Assembly: GCF_900475595.1 (NCBI RefSeq)
Contig: NZ_LS483397.1
Location: 1,335,001 to 1,399,000, forward strand
Direction: 5' to 3'
Source: Streptococcus uberis
Lineage (GTDB): Bacteria > Bacillota > Bacilli > Lactobacillales > Streptococcaceae
Length of the DNA stretch: 64,000 nt
In this document: one piece after another, positions 54,179 to 64,000 of the stretch
Layout of the letters: each line of letters opens with the position of its first letter
Position numbering within the stretch: position 1 is the stretch's first letter
Program-made: the position numbers and the translations under genes
The notes under the pieces: generated by a model
The model's database searches: none
The model's input: only the letters and a program-made list of their open reading frames with translations
What the model was told of the DNA's origin: nothing

Positions 54179-57100
54179 CTAGTCTATGGTTAATTTCAGT
54201 TTTTGATAGGTCTTTCTATCGTGGATGTATGCCTCATCTTTTTCAAGGCGTTGTTCTTTACTATTATATACTTTTTCAAGGAATGTTTGGTCCATGAGGC
54301 GCATACCAGCAAGAACGTATTGAACCGTTGTGCGAACGTACTTAGGCACAGCATCAATCTTAGTCCCAACATAATTATAGCTTGACCCAATCATCAGATG
54401 GAGGCCATAACGTGGTCCATTATCCAATAAAGCCTGAATCTGCTCAAGTTTCATGTTACTCTTAGCCACAAAACTTTCAAAATCAGGAATCATAATAAAC
54501 CATTCGGTATTTTCTGCCTGACTTTCACGTTGCTGCAACTCATAGATCAACTGATCCGCCATATCTGAAATCATATCAGACCCCACATAAGTACGGACCT
54601 GACCTTGATAGCCTTCATATTCGCCAAGGGAATCGATGATCATCGTATGGTATTTAGGGACTTTAAGTAAGACTTTCATGATATGAGTACCTAATGCTTG
54701 GAGCGACTCGTCAGAATCAGACATGTAAAGCAAATGCTTAAATTTATTGAGAGCTAAGCTATAACTTTCAACATTGATCATGTCAAGCCCCAGTGGCAAA
54801 CGGTTATTGCTTAAATCTGTTTGAACTGTTTCCTTAGACATAAACTCATCATAAGTGAGTTCTTCTGGCACAATTGGGATATTCTTAGGTCTTGGTCCTG
54901 TCCATTTGGCATTCATGACATCAGATTCCGCCTGGATGTTGTTGATGATGTCAAAGGTTTCGGTGCCTTCTGTTGGTAGGGCTACTTGGATGACTTCAAT
55001 CTCATCACGTTTAATGAGACCACGACCTGGAATATCTTCCATGACATGTTGGTGACGACCAACAAGTGTACGGGATTCTGAATCATCTGTTAACTTAAGG
55101 GCTAATCGTTCTTTTAGATTGGCCATTAAAGATGATCTTAAGGCTGCCATACGTCCTGCAGAGATGACTAAGGAAATCCCTAATGATGAGCCATCACGCG
55201 AAATGTTCTGGAAGCAAGCTTCAAGATTTGTTAGATGCTGTGCTTCTCTTAAACCTTCATAACTGTCAATAACAATCAGAATTTGAGGCATGGTTTCGCC
55301 AGAAACTTGACGGTACAGTTTTGCTGTGGCTACATTATATCGGCTAAGAGCTTTCTTACGAGTTGCCATCTCTGCTTTGATGCGTGTGATAAATTTTGTG
55401 ATTTTTTCTTCGTCATCAATGGTAAAGAAATCTGCCACATGTGGTAAACGTCTTAGTGGTAGAAGACCATTTGTTCCAAAGTCAAAGAGGTATAGGTGTA
55501 AGAATTCTGGTGAATTGTGACGGACCAAGTCCATTGTCACTGTTTGTAGGGTTGTTGATTTCCCCATACTCGGTCCAGCAAAGACAGCAAAGTGCCCATC
55601 TTCTTCAAAGTCGTGGTAAGCCACTTCTTGTGCTTGTTGGCTAGGAATATCCATGAAACCAAGGACAGCATTATATGATGGCGCTTGGGCCCAGAGATTT
55701 GCTGATTCTCCCTGGCGTAATTGGGTCACTGCTATTTGAGTGTTTAATGGCGGTAGCCATGGTTGTGGCAAGTCTGCGATTCCTAGTTCTTTGGTTAATT
55801 TTTGGATATTTTCTACGATGGCATCCAATTCCGTAGGAACTTCTTTGATGTTTTCGGCTTGATCCAAACCTGATAGGTCTTCATTGAGGATTTCATACTG
55901 TCCTAGGTCGTTGATGGCATAGATGGTATGGTCTTCGATGCCTTGCTCATCTTTTTCTGGCTGGTAATCTGCTCCAGACCAGGCTGATTGGAAGAGTTCA
56001 TAGACTTCGTTATTACCAACTTGAAGGTAAGCACGGCCAGCTTGTGTAATTTCGGCAGCATCTGGGGTATGAAGCATTTCCATTGAGTCACCACGGTCTG
56101 CCACTTTTAAGGCTAATTTAAAGCGAGAGTTTGACCAGATTTGGTCATCCACGACACCTGATGGTTTTTGGGTGGCAAGGATTAAGTGAATTCCGAGGGA
56201 ACGTCCAATCCGTGCTGTTGAAACTAGTTCTTTCATAAACTCAGGTTGGTTGGATTTCAATTCCGCAAACTCATCTGAGATTAGGAAGAGGTGAGGCATT
56301 GGTTCTGACACTTCTCCAAGTTTATATTTCTTTTGGTATTGATTGATATGATTGACGTCATTTTCAGAAAAGAGTCGTTGGCGTCGTTTCAATTCAGCAT
56401 TGATTGAAACAAGAGCACGCATTGACTGGGCACCATCCAAGTTGGTAATGGTTCCAAGTAAGTGGGGCAGATCCTTGAAAAGGTTTGCCATCCCACCACC
56501 TTTATAGTCAATTAAGAGAAAGGCGACATCATGTGGATGGAAATTAACTGCTAGGGACAGAATGTAGGACTGAATAATTTCTGATTTACCTGAGCCTGTT
56601 GTTCCTGCGACTAATCCATGTGGGCCATGGGCTTTTTCATGTAAGTTTAGGTAGACGATATCATCTTGTCCCCTTAAGCCTAATGGAACCGAAAGGGATT
56701 TATAAGGGGCGTGACTTGCCCAACGCTCTTCTACTTGTAGGTCACTGAACTCTTCAGCTCCATACATTTCCATGAAGGTAACAGATTCAGGGATTGAGGA
56801 TTTCAAGTTTTGTAAATGGTTTAATGGTGCTAGGCGACGGGATAAGTTTTCTTTATCATAATCATCTGGGAAATGATCCAATTCAAAGTCTATTTCTTTC
56901 AGCTCGCCTTCTTCCATAACAAGTTGTCCGACATTGCGGTCCTTAATATTAATGATGGTTTTAATATTTTCGGATAAGCTAGACATGACATCTTGTACAA
57001 AAATCAATGAGCACCCTAGGTCTGTAGGATCTTCGGTAAAGAACTCCATGATGACATGGTCTAATATCAGTTTCTCGTCAGTTACAATCACCACGTAATG

Positions 57101-58588
57101 AGGGTTAAAGAAGGTACCTTCTTTAGCTGACTTATCCTCACGCTGAGTTCGGCGAAGTTTTAGGATTTGGTTGAGACTATTTAGAACCTGATCGCGGCTT
57201 CTTTGGTTATAGACAAAGCCACGCACATTCATTCCTTGTAAGGTTGCATGGGGTAACCATCGCATCCATTGCCACTTGTCCACTTCCTCTTCGGGAACAA
57301 TTGTAATAAACTGAACATCATGATAGGAATGGAAGAAAGAAATCTGGTTGACCATCAGTTGGAGTTGCTCAAGCACCAATCCACGAGGACCAATATAACC
57401 TACTGGGCCATGGGAAAGATTAGCCACTATTGGCATATCATCAATGGTTTTATTGTCTTCATAAAGGCGGTAGCCCTCATGTTCTAGCGGATCTTTCTTA
57501 CCAGAACGTTCCGGTTGCGTGTAACGAATATCATAGGCTGTTGGAACTTGACCTAAGCCTAGACGATAATATAGAAAATCAAAATGTAAGGGCGTTTTTT
57601 CATAAATTCTATGGTTGTAAGTCGCAGCCATTTTAGACAGTGTTTCAACAGTTGGATAATGGTAAAATTGCCCTTGTTTTTGTTCTCTAGCGAGTTCATT
57701 TAATTCTATGGATTTATCAGCTAAATACTCATGATAGGTATCAATACGCTCTTGTAAATCTAACTTAAATTGTTTCCGGTTCTTGAAAAAACCAGTCACT
57801 GAAAAAATAACTGTCACTAAAGACATAGACATGGTCGCAAGAATGTATATTCCCCTAGGACGGAAAATCGAAATCACAACGGATACTGTCAACATCACTA
57901 AAGGTGGAACAATTAATTTAATCAGTTCATCTTTAGGTTTGTTTGGTTCATTTGGTGGCGCTTCGACTGTTTTTTTCTCTTCACTTGGACGGTAAATAAT
58001 ACGAGGTGACCGATGAAAATCGGGATAGTCTGGGTAATATTGAAAATCCGAACTGTTTTTTTCAGTTAATTTACTTTGGTAATCTTGATTTCCCCAGACA
58101 AAGATTTCATAATCAAATACTTTTATAGTGACCTCTTTGAAACTTAATTCGTCTCCCAAGCCAAGTTCTAAGCTATTGGCCTCTGTCAGGATGTGATTAT
58201 TGAGGTACAGACTGCCCTTCAAAAGGGTTAAAGCCCAAACACTTCCGATTCGTTTCAACAGAAATTGAGGAACCTGACCCGTAAAGGTGATATCATACCC
58301 TTTTAAAGAACCAATTAAAACTTCTGTTTGATCAAGCGGTGTATAGACCTTCGTGTCTTCATCTGCAATGTAAAAAACAATGCCTTCAATCTCAGTTCCT
58401 TGTTCAAGGATTGCCTTTTGCCCCTTTACTTGATAAAAAAGCTGGTCATCTTCATTTGAAATCACAATATCATCCTGTAGCTCTGTAATCGGTAGCACCG
58501 ATTTTGACCGTGATGAAATAAGCGCTTCTTTTCCGCGCTCAAGAGAAAAGTCATAACGAAAACGATTATAGTATGAAACAATTAACAT
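54179..58588 (-). CDS. essC: T7SS membrane ATPase EssC
   Basis: The motor of the Firmicute T7SS, 1469 residues, the family length. Two FHA-type domains occupy about residues 1-200, a helix pair about 220-268 (KLIVPPLVMLTVSVVISIF), then three FtsK/SpoIIIE ATPase domains. D1-D2 Walker A motifs are GTTGSGKS near residue 662 and GPSMGKST near 1004, with Walker B-like LLIDYKGGG and LLYLFDFGTN. The third domain near 1280 lacks a P-loop, as is usual. It follows essB by seven bases. The C-terminal region, which varies between strains and selects effectors, lies next to the effector genes. Confidence 0.95.
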   Translation of the reverse strand: MLIVSYYNRFRYDFSLERGKEALISSRSKSVLPITELQDDIVISNEDDQLFYQVKGQKAILEQGTEIEGIVFYIADEDTKVYTPLDQTEVLIGSLKGYDITFTGQVPQFLLKRIGSVWALTLLKGSLYLNNHILTEANSLELGLGDELSFKEVTIKVFDYEIFVWGNQDYQSKLTEKNSSDFQYYPDYPDFHRSPRIIYRPSEEKKTVEAPPNEPNKPKDELIKLIVPPLVMLTVSVVISIFRPRGIYILATMSMSLVTVIFSVTGFFKNRKQFKLDLQERIDTYHEYLADKSIELNELAREQKQGQFYHYPTVETLSKMAATYNHRIYEKTPLHFDFLYYRLGLGQVPTAYDIRYTQPERSGKKDPLEHEGYRLYEDNKTIDDMPIVANLSHGPVGYIGPRGLVLEQLQLMVNQISFFHSYHDVQFITIVPEEEVDKWQWMRWLPHATLQGMNVRGFVYNQRSRDQVLNSLNQILKLRRTQREDKSAKEGTFFNPHYVVIVTDEKLILDHVIMEFFTEDPTDLGCSLIFVQDVMSSLSENIKTIINIKDRNVGQLVMEEGELKEIDFELDHFPDDYDKENLSRRLAPLNHLQNLKSSIPESVTFMEMYGAEEFSDLQVEERWASHAPYKSLSVPLGLRGQDDIVYLNLHEKAHGPHGLVAGTTGSGKSEIIQSYILSLAVNFHPHDVAFLLIDYKGGGMANLFKDLPHLLGTITNLDGAQSMRALVSINAELKRRQRLFSENDVNHINQYQKKYKLGEVSEPMPHLFLISDEFAELKSNQPEFMKELVSTARIGRSLGIHLILATQKPSGVVDDQIWSNSRFKLALKVADRGDSMEMLHTPDAAEITQAGRAYLQVGNNEVYELFQSAWSGADYQPEKDEQGIEDHTIYAINDLGQYEILNEDLSGLDQAENIKEVPTELDAIVENIQKLTKELGIADLPQPWLPPLNTQIAVTQLRQGESANLWAQAPSYNAVLGFMDIPSQQAQEVAYHDFEEDGHFAVFAGPSMGKSTTLQTVTMDLVRHNSPEFLHLYLFDFGTNGLLPLRRLPHVADFFTIDDEEKITKFITRIKAEMATRKKALSRYNVATAKLYRQVSGETMPQILIVIDSYEGLREAQHLTNLEACFQNISRDGSSLGISLVISAGRMAALRSSLMANLKERLALKLTDDSESRTLVGRHQHVMEDIPGRGLIKRDEIEVIQVALPTEGTETFDIINNIQAESDVMNAKWTGPRPKNIPIVPEELTYDEFMSKETVQTDLSNNRLPLGLDMINVESYSLALNKFKHLLYMSDSDESLQALGTHIMKVLLKVPKYHTMIIDSLGEYEGYQGQVRTYVGSDMISDMADQLIYELQQRESQAENTEWFIMIPDFESFVAKSNMKLEQIQALLDNGPRYGLHLMIGSSYNYVGTKIDAVPKYVRTTVQYVLAGMRLMDQTFLEKVYNSKEQRLEKDEAYIHDRKTYQKLKLTID

Positions 58589-58595
58589 AAATTAC

Positions 58596-59852
58596 CTACT
58601 TACTACTTGAGCTTGTGCTACTAGTTGCCGTATCCGAAGAAGAGGAGCTCGTCGTTGAGTCGCTTGTTGTTGTCTGCTCTTCCTCTTTTTTAGTCAAATC
58701 TGTTTTCCGGTCTTTCCAATACTTGTCATATTGACTTTGTAACTCCGATAGTTGACTTTCACGATCCTCACCTGATAATTTATCATCATTACGGACTTGG
58801 TCCATTTTTTGAACAAGAGCATAGATACTTAAGTCAGAATCATCCAAGCGTTTTGCCACATCAATCGCATCATCATTTAGACCGCGACCAATATTGATCC
58901 AATAATCTAAATAGAGTTCATCTGTTTTTAAGGTCACATTATTCAAGATAACAGCTCTTTGTTCATCAGAAAATTCCATGCCCTTAATATAAGACTTGGC
59001 CAATTCATATTTTTGCGTGTATGGAATTTTGTTAACTTTAACATTCTCTAATTTATCAATCACTTGGCTATAGTCTACTTTCAGATAAGAAGTATCAGCA
59101 TCAAGCATTTTTTGTTTAAAAGGATTATGGATGAAAACGAGATAAACTAGCGGAATTAACAAGATTGTTGACAGAGCAGCTAGCCAAATGCTTGCATACT
59201 TATAGAGCTTATATTTACTTTGTGATACTTTGGCTAAAGTATGGTCTTCTTCTTCCTTTTTGGAATGATAATCATCCGATAAGGCTTGACGAACCTCATC
59301 AATCGTTTCTAATTGGTAAATATTCTTAAGAAAATCGGGTACTTCTACAACTGCAATTGAACCATTATAAAGATCCATAAAGTCATGTTCTGTAAAAAGA
59401 GAATATAAGAAACACTTAAATTGAAGCAAAAACTCAGCATTGTCAAACTGTCTTGGTACCATAATTTCTGGTAAACTCCGATAGGCAAGTCTAGCTGTAG
59501 CATTCTTCGTAAAGAATAAATTTTCAGGATGCAAGATTGTATTAATAGGTAATGTCAAGATTTTATCTAAATCGAGCACATTTAAAGCAAGTCTCAATTT
59601 TTCAGCCATTGTTTCAGACTTAATCGCATCAAATGTTAAACCATTAGCTTCGGTTGTGAATTGAAATTGAATGGTATCTGCATCAATGGCTGTTGTCATT
59701 GGCATTAATAAGGGATGATTAATTTCCAATAATTGCAACTGAGCTAAATTTTGTGTCCCAACTTCCGATCGTTTTAAGGATAACTGCCACTGATCTCTTT
59801 CTTTTTCGAAATTAAAAACTTGATTATCAAATTCAAATGTAGCTTCAGCCAT
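58596..59852 (-). CDS. essB: T7SS membrane component EssB
   Basis: A 418-residue membrane protein: an N-terminal pseudokinase-like cytoplasmic domain (~1-215), one membrane helix (YASIWLAALSTILLIPLVYL, near 225-250), an extracellular helical domain, and a Ser/Thr-rich low-complexity tail (TTTSDSTTSSSSSD). It is a core part of the secretion channel with EssC. The ATG overlaps the esaB stop by one base. Confidence 0.93.
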   Translation of the reverse strand: MAEATFEFDNQVFNFEKERDQWQLSLKRSEVGTQNLAQLQLLEINHPLLMPMTTAIDADTIQFQFTTEANGLTFDAIKSETMAEKLRLALNVLDLDKILTLPINTILHPENLFFTKNATARLAYRSLPEIMVPRQFDNAEFLLQFKCFLYSLFTEHDFMDLYNGSIAVVEVPDFLKNIYQLETIDEVRQALSDDYHSKKEEEDHTLAKVSQSKYKLYKYASIWLAALSTILLIPLVYLVFIHNPFKQKMLDADTSYLKVDYSQVIDKLENVKVNKIPYTQKYELAKSYIKGMEFSDEQRAVILNNVTLKTDELYLDYWINIGRGLNDDAIDVAKRLDDSDLSIYALVQKMDQVRNDDKLSGEDRESQLSELQSQYDKYWKDRKTDLTKKEEEQTTTSDSTTSSSSSDTATSSTSSSSK

Positions 59853-60097
59853 TACATACTCTCCTTAATCATAATACAATCCCCATTTGTGATAGGATAT
59901 CTTGCTAATACATCATTTTCAGCCAACAAAATGCCCTTATTCACCACTTTTAATTGGTATTTATTACGGCCCAAAGGACGGCCAAAAATGCCGTCCAATT
60001 CAGTTATTAATTGTTTGACCGTAATCTTTACTGGTATCCGTAAATCACGCGCTTCTTCTCCCATTATCAGGGTAATATTAATGTGTGTGTTCTTCAT
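59852..60097 (-). CDS. esaB: T7SS ubiquitin-like component EsaB/YukD
   Basis: An 81-residue ubiquitin-fold cytoplasmic protein (INITLIMGEEARDLRIPVKI at the start, NKGILLAENDVLARYPITNGDCI near the end), typical of YukD/EsaB. It overlaps essA by 20 bases and has AAGGG upstream. A regulatory or assembly role is known in staphylococci. Confidence 0.93.
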   Translation of the reverse strand: MKNTHINITLIMGEEARDLRIPVKITVKQLITELDGIFGRPLGRNKYQLKVVNKGILLAENDVLARYPITNGDCIMIKESM

Positions 60098-60536
60098 CTT
60101 TTTCCCTTAATTTCATCGTTAATATGGTGGCTATTCCAAGGATTAGAATAATTAACCCCAAATAAATAAAACTATTCGTCAAACTTGTATTTGTTTGAGA
60201 AGGTTCTGCAAGAATGTATTTCGAAACCGTTTCCTCTTGATTTAGAAATAAATCCTTTCGGACTGTCTCTTGACTACTAATTCTTTCTTTGGTAAAAAGA
60301 CTTCCGTTTTGCTTATCCTCTTGTTTACGTTTTTCTTTTTTACTTTTTTCAATAAGATCATTAGTTTCTTTATCAAAGAGGCCACTCACAAGATCCGATT
60401 GTTGACCAGTATTTTGATTTTGATCTGACTCGATGCGATTCGTATCAAAATGAATACTGTTATCTTTAACAGTGTCTGCTGAAACGGGACTAACTCCAAA
60501 AAAGCAAAGTAGCAATAAAATCATCAGTTTTTTCAT
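60078..60536 (-). CDS. essA: T7SS membrane component EssA
   Basis: A 152-residue protein with an N-terminal signal or anchor helix (KKLMILLLLCFFGVSPVSA), a polar Gln/Lys/Glu-rich middle and a C-terminal membrane helix (FIYLGLIILILGIATILTM). The ATG at 60536 is supported by GAGAG seven bases upstream; a TTG two codons earlier is not. It starts ten bases after the esaA stop. Confidence 0.9.
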   Translation of the reverse strand: MKKLMILLLLCFFGVSPVSADTVKDNSIHFDTNRIESDQNQNTGQQSDLVSGLFDKETNDLIEKSKKEKRKQEDKQNGSLFTKERISSQETVRKDLFLNQEETVSKYILAEPSQTNTSLTNSFIYLGLIILILGIATILTMKLREKDEEHTH

Positions 60537-60545
60537 AAGCAACTC

Positions 60546-63500
60546 TCAATGTATGTCTTGATCCTGTTTACCACCGGTTAATGTTATAAAGATATTGGCA
60601 ATCATTAGTAAAACCACAACAATCCCAGTAGCTCCAAGGAAGAAGAATCCTGCAGACATGTTGTCAAAATAAGAGGATAGTTTCATTTCCAATAAAGAAA
60701 GTGGATTAACCGCCTTGAGATATTTAGGGAAGCCTTTGAGTGTCGCAACCGTGCCAATCGCATTTGACAAGTATACATAGCTAATAATCATAAAGAGTGA
60801 TAAGCCCATACCGATAGCTTTGAAATTCTTCAATAAGAAATACTGTGCATGAACGAGTAAGAAGCTAAAGAGGACAACTAGCAATGTCCACGAAGGTACA
60901 AATTCAGAAGCAATATTTAGACTGCGACTTGAAACAATTCCTAACACTAATCCGATAATCAACGCGAGGCCTGAAATAATAGCAACCGTTAAGAAGTCTG
61001 TTTCCAAGAATTTATTAACTTTATACCTATTTGTGAGTTTATTAATGAGATTTTGTGTTGCAAAAACATATGCAGTGAAAAGGGTCACCACTTCAAGTAA
61101 CAGAATCCAAGTGAAAGGACGATAAACATTTACTGTTGCTTTAACAGAGGAAGCATTCTCAGCAACAGGTTTCGATAAGAAATCAAGCAAGACATTATTT
61201 GGAACACCGTTTTTATATGCAGTGTCAAAAACTTTTTTGAAGGATTCAACAAAATCATTATGATCAGCTAATTCTTTTTCAAATTGATTCATCAAATCAT
61301 TAGCATCCGTAGACAGTTTCTTACCAGAGTCGGCAGCAGTGACCACTTCTTTATTAAAGTTGCTAAAAATACTGTTAACTTGCTGAGCTTGCTCGGTATT
61401 CCGTTGAGCTGTATCTTTAACACCAGAAGTTGATGACATCAAAGATTCCAACTGGCTGTTCAATGCCTGGATGCCTGAAGTTGTCGCTTCTTCATTAGTA
61501 GCAACAGATGAGCTACCAGAAGTAACCTTATCTTTTTGACTTAACAATTCTCCAAGTTTAGTAATACCATCTGAAATTTCAGTGGTTAAAGTCATATTGC
61601 TTTCGCTAATGCCCTTCATTTCATTAATAAGCTGGTCTTTATTTGATTCTAGCTCAGATAGCTGCGCATCTAGCTTATCTTGACTAGCAATCGTGTCTGA
61701 ATCGTTAATGTAATCTAGAATAGCTGTCGTTAAAAGATTACTAAGGTATGATTTGAGACTTTGATTAAAGAATTCACTTGTCAAATCAAAGCGTTCGCCG
61801 CTAGAGGGATCAAGTGGATAGAAAGTATCTATCAACTGTTGAGCGTTCAAGTAGGCGTCTTTAACCTCTTGCAATTTGACTTGGTAGGCAATCTCTTTTT
61901 GACGATACTTATCTAAAACCTTGACATCACTCGACATGACGTCAACACCGCCAATACTTATTGTGAATGATCCCGTTTCAGTTTGTGGTTGACTTGGATT
62001 TGTCGGGGTGGTTGTACTTGCTGTAGATGGTGCGAAACTATAATCAACTGTAATGTCATTAGCTTTTGTAGGATCAATTTCGGTTGGATCTTGAATTCCA
62101 TTAACTGTCCAATGGTTAATAATCAAATGGCTACTTGGGTCTGCTTTGATGGTCAATGATTGCATCCCAGGTGTCGAACTTGTTGCAGGTGTTGTTAAAG
62201 AAGTGGCTGCTTTTTTAGCAGCAAGATAGTCTTTATAGACTCTATTTAAATCAGAAGCTAATCCTTTTTTATCCTGAGCTGTGGAAATTTTCAGAGACTG
62301 ATTCACATCATAATGAAGATCTTGAGCATCACTTTCAGGCATCCCAATAGATGTAAGTGTCGTCGGGTCATTACTTGGTAAATCAGCTATGGTAGATTTT
62401 AGCAAACCATAAATTGTAGCCATAAAATCTTTTGTGGATTTCCCAAGGTCACTGTTTTTTTGATGTGTTAAAACGTCAACTAAACTAATATCATCACTGA
62501 TGTCGTTTTTATCAAAGTATACCCTGAGTTCCTCATTAACAAAGTCATTGATTTTTGCCTTTTTATCTTCATTAGCCAGTTTTTGATCATTTAAGCTTTC
62601 TTTTAAATCAGCAATCTGTTGATCAATTTTTTGCACCAGTGCATCGTTTTCTGGATCATCAGCAAGATTTTCCTGGTAGACTTTTAACAGATTTTCAGAC
62701 AAGGTATCTTGAGTGGTTTTTATCGTATCAATACTCGTTTGTAACTGAGCACTAATATCTCCCAAATCCATTATCCCTTGTGCAAATTCACCATAGGTAA
62801 TCTTATCCTCAGCACGTTTTTTAATCAGTTCTTGAAGACTTGTACCAACACTGTTTTGCGTATCGGTTAAGTTGCTAAATAAGCTTGTGTAGCCTTCTAA
62901 GGATTGCTTCAAGGCTTCATTTGCAGTTAAAGAACTATCTGATGCTGATACTAAAGCAGGAAAAACATTTGGAAAACCATTAGCAGATTGAAGAAGGTTC
63001 TTCTGATAGTTGGACACATTGCCATTATGTACTTCTGAAAGGTTTGAAACATTCTCTTGAGCAGTATAAAGATTGCTTAAAATACTAGCCATATACATGT
63101 CAACCAATTGACTGTTTAAATCAGCAACAATATCTTTCCCTTTTTTGGTCGCTTCTTTTTCCAGTTCAAGATTTCCTGCTGTATTAATTTTATAGGTCAC
63201 AACCGTTTGGCTCGCCCCACTAGAATTAGCTTCAAGAACTTTTTGTGAAAAATCACTAGGTATGACAACCATTAATTGGTACTGGCCTTTTTTTAAACCT
63301 TGCTCAGCTGTTCCACGACTAACGACTGACCAATTTTGAGAATCATCTCTCTGAATAGAATTGACATAGTTAGAACCCAAATTATAAGCTTTATTTCCAT
63401 CAACAATATTCTGGTCCTCATTAACCAAAGCAATGTTCAATTTGGATTGTCTCTCTTTTTGAGCTGTCTTATCCTTAACATTATTGGATTGAATAGCTAA

Positions 63501-63584
63501 ATTTAAACCCGCTACTCCTGCTAATAAAAGGAGCACAGCTAGGATATACCAGAGAACTCTTAAATGTTTTTTAAATTTCATCAT
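60546..63584 (-). CDS. esaA: T7SS membrane component EsaA (YueB/Pip-like)
   Basis: A 1012-residue protein of the YhgE/Pip family: one N-terminal membrane helix (LRVLWYILAVLLLLAGVAGL), a very large extracellular, coiled-coil-rich region of about 800 residues, and a C-terminal bundle of about five helices. Homologs form an extracellular arrow-shaped dimer; the Bacillus subtilis homolog is a phage receptor. A Ser/Thr/Pro-rich insert (STASTTTPTNPSQPQTETGS) lies near residue 540. It follows esxA after a terminator-like hairpin. Confidence 0.93.
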   Translation of the reverse strand: MMKFKKHLRVLWYILAVLLLLAGVAGLNLAIQSNNVKDKTAQKERQSKLNIALVNEDQNIVDGNKAYNLGSNYVNSIQRDDSQNWSVVSRGTAEQGLKKGQYQLMVVIPSDFSQKVLEANSSGASQTVVTYKINTAGNLELEKEATKKGKDIVADLNSQLVDMYMASILSNLYTAQENVSNLSEVHNGNVSNYQKNLLQSANGFPNVFPALVSASDSSLTANEALKQSLEGYTSLFSNLTDTQNSVGTSLQELIKKRAEDKITYGEFAQGIMDLGDISAQLQTSIDTIKTTQDTLSENLLKVYQENLADDPENDALVQKIDQQIADLKESLNDQKLANEDKKAKINDFVNEELRVYFDKNDISDDISLVDVLTHQKNSDLGKSTKDFMATIYGLLKSTIADLPSNDPTTLTSIGMPESDAQDLHYDVNQSLKISTAQDKKGLASDLNRVYKDYLAAKKAATSLTTPATSSTPGMQSLTIKADPSSHLIINHWTVNGIQDPTEIDPTKANDITVDYSFAPSTASTTTPTNPSQPQTETGSFTISIGGVDVMSSDVKVLDKYRQKEIAYQVKLQEVKDAYLNAQQLIDTFYPLDPSSGERFDLTSEFFNQSLKSYLSNLLTTAILDYINDSDTIASQDKLDAQLSELESNKDQLINEMKGISESNMTLTTEISDGITKLGELLSQKDKVTSGSSSVATNEEATTSGIQALNSQLESLMSSTSGVKDTAQRNTEQAQQVNSIFSNFNKEVVTAADSGKKLSTDANDLMNQFEKELADHNDFVESFKKVFDTAYKNGVPNNVLLDFLSKPVAENASSVKATVNVYRPFTWILLLEVVTLFTAYVFATQNLINKLTNRYKVNKFLETDFLTVAIISGLALIIGLVLGIVSSRSLNIASEFVPSWTLLVVLFSFLLVHAQYFLLKNFKAIGMGLSLFMIISYVYLSNAIGTVATLKGFPKYLKAVNPLSLLEMKLSSYFDNMSAGFFFLGATGIVVVLLMIANIFITLTGGKQDQDIH

Positions 63585-63629
63585 TTTTCCTAAACTATCT
63601 TATTTTGTGAACTATCTTAATATGAAAAA

Positions 63630-63651
63630 TAGGAAGGCTTCTGCCTTCCTA
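63630..63651 (-). terminator. Hairpin terminator between esxA and esaA
   Basis: Minus-strand TAGGAAGGC-AGAA-GCCTTCCTA, a perfect nine-pair stem, followed by TTTTTC. It sits within what would otherwise be one operon and probably uncouples the amount of EsxA from the machine genes. Confidence 0.88.
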
Positions 63652-63679
63652 AGTGTTACTTACAGTAGTTGGTCTAGCC

Positions 63680-63970
63680 TTATTGATTAATTTGAGAAGC
63701 AATATCAGCATCAGTTTGTTCAACAACATCTGCAACTTTTAGAAGTTGTTGATTGATATCTTCTAATAATTGTGCAAATTGTGTGATTTTTGGTGACAAT
63801 TCATTAAATTGTGCTTCAAAGCTGTCAAATGCATTTCCGTCCCAGTTTTCGTCAATAACAGCTTGTTCTTGTGTTAGGGATGTTAGTACATCTGTGATGG
63901 CTTGTGAACCAGACGTGTATTTTTGAGCTGATGTGCGTAGTTCTTCCGGGGTAAGTTTAATTTGTGACAT
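63680..63970 (-). CDS. esxA: WXG100 protein EsxA
   Basis: A 96-residue helical-hairpin secreted protein. The central turn reads ENWDGNAFD, with W-D-G as the WXG motif, and the C-terminus has the D-x-D secretion-signal-like VVEQTDADIAS. EsxA dimers are both substrate and structural need of the T7SS. A strong TAGGAGG precedes the ATG. First T7SS gene in the window; its promoter lies beyond the right edge. Confidence 0.96.
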   Translation of the reverse strand: MSQIKLTPEELRTSAQKYTSGSQAITDVLTSLTQEQAVIDENWDGNAFDSFEAQFNELSPKITQFAQLLEDINQQLLKVADVVEQTDADIASQINQ

Positions 63971-64000
63971 TTTGCGACCTCCTAATATTTTTCTTAATTA

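Overview
The window reads as a low-GC streptococcal chromosome of the pyogenic group. Streptococcus uberis or a close relative is my best guess, from the pairing of an arginine deiminase (arc) locus, a pneumococcal-type polyamine operon and a type VII secretion (T7SS) locus; this is inference from gene content, not a database match. Nearly every gene lies on the minus strand. Only a prepilin peptidase (7687-8337) and argR (39892-40365) are on the plus strand.

Regions 1-15.5 kb are housekeeping: divIB (cut by the window edge)-murG-murD, a small membrane protein, typA, a cysteine-less rhodanese-like protein, glucokinase and YqgQ, the prepilin peptidase, a heterodimeric ABC exporter, and a metallophosphatase-yutD-rlmN-vanZ operon. 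Region 15.6-21.5 kb is a complete ribose operon (rbsR-K-D-A-C-B) with a 17-bp-spaced promoter overlapped by two cre/LacI-type operators. Then come sepM-coaD-rsmD. Region 23.7-30.4 kb is a six-gene polyamine operon (speA-speE-CASDH-nspC-aguA-aguB) that encodes arginine to agmatine to putrescine plus two possible routes to spermidine. Upstream of it lies an independently promoted, terminated, structured RNA of about 300 nt that I cannot identify.

Region 30.9-40.4 kb holds asnA, the arc genes (arcA, arcB, arcD, an M20 dipeptidase, arcC), a Crp/Fnr-family regulator and ArgR. The arcA promoter region carries a perfect cre, an ARG box and Crp-like half-sites. A 25-residue single-pass membrane ORF and a long hairpin sit between arcA and arcB. 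Region 40.4-43.2 kb has a B3/4-domain protein, an MmcQ/YjbR-EVE fusion and CorA.

Region 43.5-64 kb is the accessory island. A full T7SS machine (esxA, esaA, essA, esaB, essB, essC) is followed by two small helical Lap-type partners, a full LXG effector with a glycine-rich membrane-active C-terminus, its probable four-helix immunity protein and a DUF4176 protein. Downstream is a degenerate array of orphan toxin tails, immunity-like membrane proteins and DUF4176 remnants, interleaved with two intact and two truncated copies of a secreted glucosaminidase-CHAP murein hydrolase. The truncated copies are in-frame chimeras: the Sec signal peptide of the hydrolase is joined once to a toxin tail plus immunity protein, and once to the tail of a DUF4176 protein. 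This mosaic is the most unusual part of the window.
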